Part shown: positions 31,992 to 35,086 of the stretch, in pieces | How the letters are laid out: every line of letters begins with the position of its first letter | How positions within the stretch are numbered: the stretch's first letter is position 1 | From: an uncultured Alphaproteobacteria bacterium | Lineage (GTDB): Bacteria > Pseudomonadota > Alphaproteobacteria > Rhizobiales > Ancalomicrobiaceae | Assembly (NCBI GenBank): GCA_937919435.1 | Contig: CALFRR010000016.1 | Location: forward strand, 1-35,086 | Length of the DNA: 35,086 nt | Reading direction: 5' to 3' | The notes under the pieces: model-generated | Database searches by the model: none | What the model was told of the DNA's origin: nothing | Seen by the model: the letters and a program-made list of their open reading frames with translations, nothing else | Position numbers and translations under genes: made by a program

Positions 31992-33353
31992 TCAGCGGGG
32001 CGTGGGCGGCCGGTCGGCGACCGGCATCAGGCCACCGGCGAAGTCGGCGGCGAGATAGGCGAGGACGGCGCGGGCGAGCGACACCAGATCGGCGACGGTG
32101 GTGTGTTCGTCGGGGGAGTGGATCAGGCTCTCCGGCCGGCCGAGACCGCCGAGCAGCACCTCGTTCGATCCGGTCGCCCGCTGCACCCAGCCGAAGTCCG
32201 AACAGCTCGAGGCGCCCCAGCGGGCGAAGTCTTCGGGCGCCCAGCCGAAGCCGAGGCCCAGCGCCGCCTGCCAGCGCGGCCAGTGCGGCCCGCCGGGATC
32301 GGCGGTCGGCGCCAAGTGGCCGACCAGCAGCGTCTCGAACCGGGCCGCCGGGTTCTCCGCCGCGGCAGCGGCGATCACCGCCTCGATCTCGGTACGGACC
32401 GTCGCGAAGTTCTCTTCCGGCGCATAGCGGCGGGTGACCAGGATCTCGAACAGCGAGGGGATCTGGCCGCCGGCGGTGCCGCCGTGGGCGGCAGTGAGGT
32501 CGAGCCGGGCGGTCAGCGGTCCCACCGCGTGGGGCGGCGGCGGCAGGGCGGACACGCGGGTGGCGACCGTCGGCTTCAACGCGACGAGACGGGCGAGGAG
32601 CGGCGCCGCGGCTTCGATCGCGTTGACCCCCGGCCCGCTGCGGTTGCCCTCGCCGGCATGGACGGTGTGGCCGTGGACGCGGACCAGGAGATTGAACAGA
32701 CCGAAGCAGCCGGCCCAGATCCGCGGCGCCGCGGTGCCGTTGAAGTTCAGGACGTGCGCCGGCACTTCGCCGATCTCGGCGAGGTGGCGCACCCCGGGCC
32801 ACAGCCCGCCCTCCTCGTCGGTACAGAGCAGGAGCTTGGGGTCGTAGGCGAGAGCGACGCCGCAGTCGCGCGCCGCACGGAGCGCCAGCAGGGTGGCGGC
32901 GATCGTCCCCTTCATGTCGGCGGCACCGAGTCCGATCAGCCGCTCGCCGTCCCGGGCGAGGCGCAGTGGATCGCGGCGCCAACCGGCGGCGGCCGGAACG
33001 GTGTCGACGTGGTAGTAGAGGCCGAGAGTCGGACGGCCGGTCGGGCGCTCGGCGACGAGATTGGTGCGGGCGCCGCGGGCCGGACCGCCCTCGACGCGCC
33101 ACAGAGCTTCGGGCACGGCGATCCGCCGCGTATCGAAGCCGAGCGGGACCACCATCTCGTCGAGCAGATCGGCGAAGGCGTCGTAGCCGGTTCCCGGCGG
33201 AAAGGAGGTGTCGATGGCGACCATCCGCTCGAGATCGGCGACGGCTCCTTCCGCGTCGGCCGCGATCCGGTCCATTGCCGCGGCGAGGGCCGCGGCCGAA
33301 CCGGCGGGGGACGCGGGACCGGAGGCTCGGCGAGATCGATCGGCGGGGTCCAC
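31992..33353 (-). CDS. M20 family peptidase/deacylase, first gene of second importer operon
   Basis: 453 residues from GTG 33353 with AAGGA about 8 bases upstream. After a polar N-terminus come LYYHVDTVPA (112-121, H115 and D117), GLGAADMKGT (141-150, bridging D146) and LLCTDEEGGLWPG (175-187, E180 general base, E181 ligand). VLNFNGTAAP (201-210) has N205 where the family usually has Glu/Asp (EPT), and the C-terminal IHSPDEHTT carries the last histidine. The site is thus nearly complete, unlike the M20-like protein at 25769-26998. M20 enzymes split amide bonds of dipeptides, N-acyl or N-carbamoyl amino acids. It is cytoplasmic and heads the operon; a palindrome lies 26 bases upstream of its start. 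Confidence 0.87.
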   Translation of the reverse strand: MDPADRSRRASGPASPAGSAAALAAAMDRIAADAEGAVADLERMVAIDTSFPPGTGYDAFADLLDEMVVPLGFDTRRIAVPEALWRVEGGPARGARTNLVAERPTGRPTLGLYYHVDTVPAAAGWRRDPLRLARDGERLIGLGAADMKGTIAATLLALRAARDCGVALAYDPKLLLCTDEEGGLWPGVRHLAEIGEVPAHVLNFNGTAAPRIWAGCFGLFNLLVRVHGHTVHAGEGNRSGPGVNAIEAAAPLLARLVALKPTVATRVSALPPPPHAVGPLTARLDLTAAHGGTAGGQIPSLFEILVTRRYAPEENFATVRTEIEAVIAAAAAENPAARFETLLVGHLAPTADPGGPHWPRWQAALGLGFGWAPEDFARWGASSCSDFGWVQRATGSNEVLLGGLGRPESLIHSPDEHTTVADLVSLARAVLAYLAADFAGGLMPVADRPPTPR

Positions 33354-33378
33354 GACACTGGTCCTTCGTATTTCTCTA

Positions 33379-33390
33379 TTCTATATAGAA
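33379..33390. promoter_or_regulatory. Perfect palindrome TTCTATATAGAA, probable GntR operator
   Basis: 12-bp perfect palindrome in an AT-rich patch within the 56-bp gap between the divergent M20 and GntR-family genes. It would overlap both promoters, so one bound dimer could control both directions. Assignment is by position and symmetry. Confidence 0.6.
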
Positions 33391-33409
33391 AAGCCGGCTC
33401 GACGTCCGA

Positions 33410-34186
33410 ATGTCAATTCTCGAGAACGAGGCAGGCGTGACCAGAATTAAGGCAGACACCTCCGCCCCCTTGCCCATCCCTCTGTACGAACACGTGAAGC
33501 GGCGTCTGGCCGAAGCCATCCTGCTCGGCGACCTTCCGCCGGGCACGGTGCTGCCGGGGGAGATCGCGCTCGCCGACGAGTACGGCGTCGCGGTCGGAAC
33601 GATGCGCCGGGCGCTCGCCGACCTGACCGCCGACGGCATGCTGATGCGGCGGCGCAAGACCGGTACGGTGGTGACCGGGCGGACGCCGCAGCACAGCCTG
33701 CGCTTCTTCTTCCAGTACTACCGCCTGCATCGCGACGACGGCGGCCTGCTCACCTCGCGGGCCGAGGTGATCGCGATGGCCCGCCGGCCGGCGGACGCCG
33801 CGGAAGCCGCCGCCTTCGGCGAGGCGCCGGGCGAACCGCTGATCGGCATCGAACGGCTGCGCTGGGTCGAGGGCCGGCCGGTGATGCGGTCGGTCCTGAC
33901 CATGGTGGCGCGCCGGTTGCCGGGGTTCCCGGAGGAACCGGCGGCGGTCCCGCAGCGCATCTATCTGCACCTGCTGGAAGCCCACGGCATCCGCATCTCG
34001 GCGGTGCGCGAACGCTTCACCGCCGGTCTCGCCGACGCCGACGACCGACGGCTCCTGAAGCTTCCCGAGCCGACCGCGCTGCTGTTCATCGATGAGGAAG
34101 CCTTCGATCAGACCGGTCTTCCGACCATCGTCAGCCGCCACCGGACGCTCACCGACGGCCATTGCTACGTCAACGAGATCCGCTGA
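33410..34186 (+). CDS. GntR family regulator, HutC subfamily (UTRA domain)
   Basis: 258 residues from ATG 33410; GTG 33437 with GAGG upstream is an alternative that would drop 9 residues before the conserved part. The winged helix spans about 22-88: PLYEHVKRRLAEAILLGDLP, GTVLPGEIALADEYGVAVGT, MRRALADLTADGMLMRRRKT and GTVV. A UTRA ligand-binding domain follows from about 95 to 258 (GEPLIGIERLRWVEGRPVMR, then LFIDEEAFDQTGLPTIVSRH). It diverges from the M20-ABC-M20-M24 operon and most likely represses it until the imported compound or a product binds. A short stem at 34191-34207 follows the stop but is a poor terminator. Confidence 0.9.
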   Translation: MSILENEAGVTRIKADTSAPLPIPLYEHVKRRLAEAILLGDLPPGTVLPGEIALADEYGVAVGTMRRALADLTADGMLMRRRKTGTVVTGRTPQHSLRFFFQYYRLHRDDGGLLTSRAEVIAMARRPADAAEAAAFGEAPGEPLIGIERLRWVEGRPVMRSVLTMVARRLPGFPEEPAAVPQRIYLHLLEAHGIRISAVRERFTAGLADADDRRLLKLPEPTALLFIDEEAFDQTGLPTIVSRHRTLTDGHCYVNEIR

Positions 34187-34651
34187 CCCCCTCCGCACGG
34201 TTCGGAGCGGTTCTGCCCGCCCGAGGCCGGGAGGACGAGGGGGCGGCCGGGGGACCGTGCCGGAGAGCGGGAGGTGAGGTCGCGCCGGTGGTCGACCGGG
34301 AGCGCTTCGAACGGCGGGACTTCGAGCGACGAGGCCATCGCGCCCGGGCGCTCCGCCCGACTCTCGTCACAGCAACGGAGCGCGCGACCCGAGAACCCGG
34401 GCAACCTCGCGCCATCGTCATTTTCGCCGTGCGAACATTCACTTAGGTTGCGAAGGCGGCCACACTGCTATATTCGTCCATATACAACGACGAATGCCGC
34501 GGAGGCCGTCCCCGTCTCTCCCACCCCCGTCGTGGTGTGTCGGTCTCCTCCGAAGGGGTCGCGGTCGGGCGCCGAGGACGAGACCGCACGATCGCCGGGA
34601 TGCCGAAAGGCGCGACGGCCCGCCCACCCGTCACGAGACGAGGATACCGAC
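34187..34651. other. Intergenic region before iron-complex-type binding protein gene
   Basis: 465 bases with no supported gene; the frames crossing it look like chance GC-rich frames. It contains the inverted repeat at 34469-34484 in an AT-rich patch, then a GC-rich leader of about 165 bases. I searched the leader by eye for cobalamin or molybdenum-cofactor riboswitch cores and found none. Confidence 0.5.
34469..34484 (+). promoter_or_regulatory. Inverted repeat TATAT-N6-ATATA, promoter/operator candidate
   Basis: TATAT (34469-34473) and ATATA (34480-34484) are perfect arms around TCGTCC, 170 bases upstream of the binding-protein start. TTGCGA at 34448 could be a -35 box, but the spacing to TATATT is 15. 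The arms resemble half-sites of molybdate-responsive ModE boxes, though the inner gap is two bases short of the usual. It is not a recognisable Fur box. Confidence 0.35.
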
Positions 34652-35086
34652 ATGACCTTCCGCTTCTCTCCGCCGTTGGCCGCACTGACCGGTCTGGCCT
34701 TCGCGTTGGCGGCGGCGCTGCCCACGGCCGCCCTGGCCGAGCGCCTCGTCACCGACCAGCTCGGCAAGGCGGTGCGCCTGCCGGACAGGGTCGAGCGCGC
34801 CGTCGTCCTGCAGCACCAGTCGCTCAACATCGCCGTGCAGCTCGATGCCCTGGGTCGGGTCGTCGGCGTGCTGGACGAGTGGAAGAAACAACTCGGCGCC
34901 GGTTTCGCGCGTCTGGCGCCCGGCGTCGACGAGCTCGCCACGCCCGGGGGACTGACGTCGGTCAACGTCGAGGAACTGCTGAAGCTCCGACCCGACGTGG
35001 TCATCGTCACCAACTATGCGCCCGCCGACATGCGGGCCCGCATCGAGGCGGTCGGACTGCCGGTGGTCGCCGTGTCGCTGCTCGCG
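34652..35086 (+). CDS. Iron-complex/cobalamin-type ABC transporter binding protein, 3' end outside window
   Basis: Open from ATG 34652, with GAGGA 7-8 bases upstream, to the window end (145 codons, no stop). A Sec signal peptide covers about 1-29 (ALTGLAFALAAALPTAALAE). The mature start LVTDQLGKAVRLPDRVERAV is the standard opening of FecB/BtuF-fold (periplasmic binding protein type III) proteins, where a 'D-x-x-G-x-x-V-x-L-P' segment precedes the first strand. VNVEELLKLRPDVVIVTNYA is the matching 'xPDLVI' segment. Members bind ferric siderophores, haem, cobalamin or, in MolA-type cases, molybdate. The residues that decide between them lie beyond the window. It is probably the first gene of an importer operon running to the right. 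Confidence 0.85.
   Translation, partial: MTFRFSPPLAALTGLAFALAAALPTAALAERLVTDQLGKAVRLPDRVERAVVLQHQSLNIAVQLDALGRVVGVLDEWKKQLGAGFARLAPGVDELATPGGLTSVNVEELLKLRPDVVIVTNYAPADMRARIEAVGLPVVAVSLLA

Noticed and set aside
34485..34651. Cobalamin or molybdenum-cofactor riboswitch in the leader of the last gene
   Set aside because: No conserved B12-box-like or Moco core sequence was found by eye.
1..35086. CRISPR array, tRNA, rRNA or insertion sequence
   Set aside because: No regularly spaced repeats, no cloverleaf candidates, no transposase-like ORF and no terminal inverted repeats were seen on either strand.

Overview
The window reads as DNA of a GC-rich alphaproteobacterium, most likely a member of the Hyphomicrobiales (Rhizobiales). 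This rests on strongly GC-biased third codon positions, dense operons of ATGA-overlapping genes, and many solute transporters each with its own RpiR, LacI or GntR regulator. No rRNA, tRNA or housekeeping gene is visible, so the replicon type is open. A conjugation-type relaxase module at the left edge makes a plasmid, chromid or integrated element plausible.

Layout. (1) 1-2200 is visibly AT-richer than the rest. It carries the end of a small gene, a 585-residue relaxase and, inside the relaxase in another frame, a well-formed 92-residue ORF with its own ribosome binding site. (2) 2200-4093 is a sparse border: one conserved-looking membrane-anchored protein of unknown function, and a decayed stretch holding the C-terminal remnant of an NAD-dependent epimerase. 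(3) 4094-13140, minus strand, is one operon: an RpiR/SIS regulator, a complete oligopeptide-type ABC importer (binding protein, two permeases, two ATPases), an M81 (MlrC-like) metallopeptidase and a DadA-like D-amino-acid dehydrogenase. (4) 13592-20311 holds a LacI regulator divergent from a TRAP transporter (fused DctQM plus DctP) and a large FAD-binding oxidoreductase. (5) 20490-24605 holds a talarate/galactarate dehydratase and a GudP/GarP-type MFS permease divergent from a second LacI regulator; three related operator-like palindromes lie between them. (6) 24651-33353, minus strand, is a second operon: M20 hydrolase, Tat-exported binding protein, two permeases, a fused double ATPase, a second M20-like protein and an M24 creatinase/ectoine-hydrolase-like protein. 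A GntR regulator diverges from it, with a perfect palindrome in the 56-bp gap. (7) The right edge holds the start of an iron-complex-type periplasmic binding protein.

Regions 3-6 are four self-contained cassettes of regulator, importer and first catabolic enzymes. Region 3 looks built for D-residue-containing peptides, region 5 for hexarates, and region 6 for an amide or peptide-like compound. In region 6, two hydrolases have replaced most of the metal ligands expected for their families. The most unusual items are the overprinted gene in the relaxase, these ligand-poor hydrolases, the triple operator, and the M81-DadA-RpiR combination.
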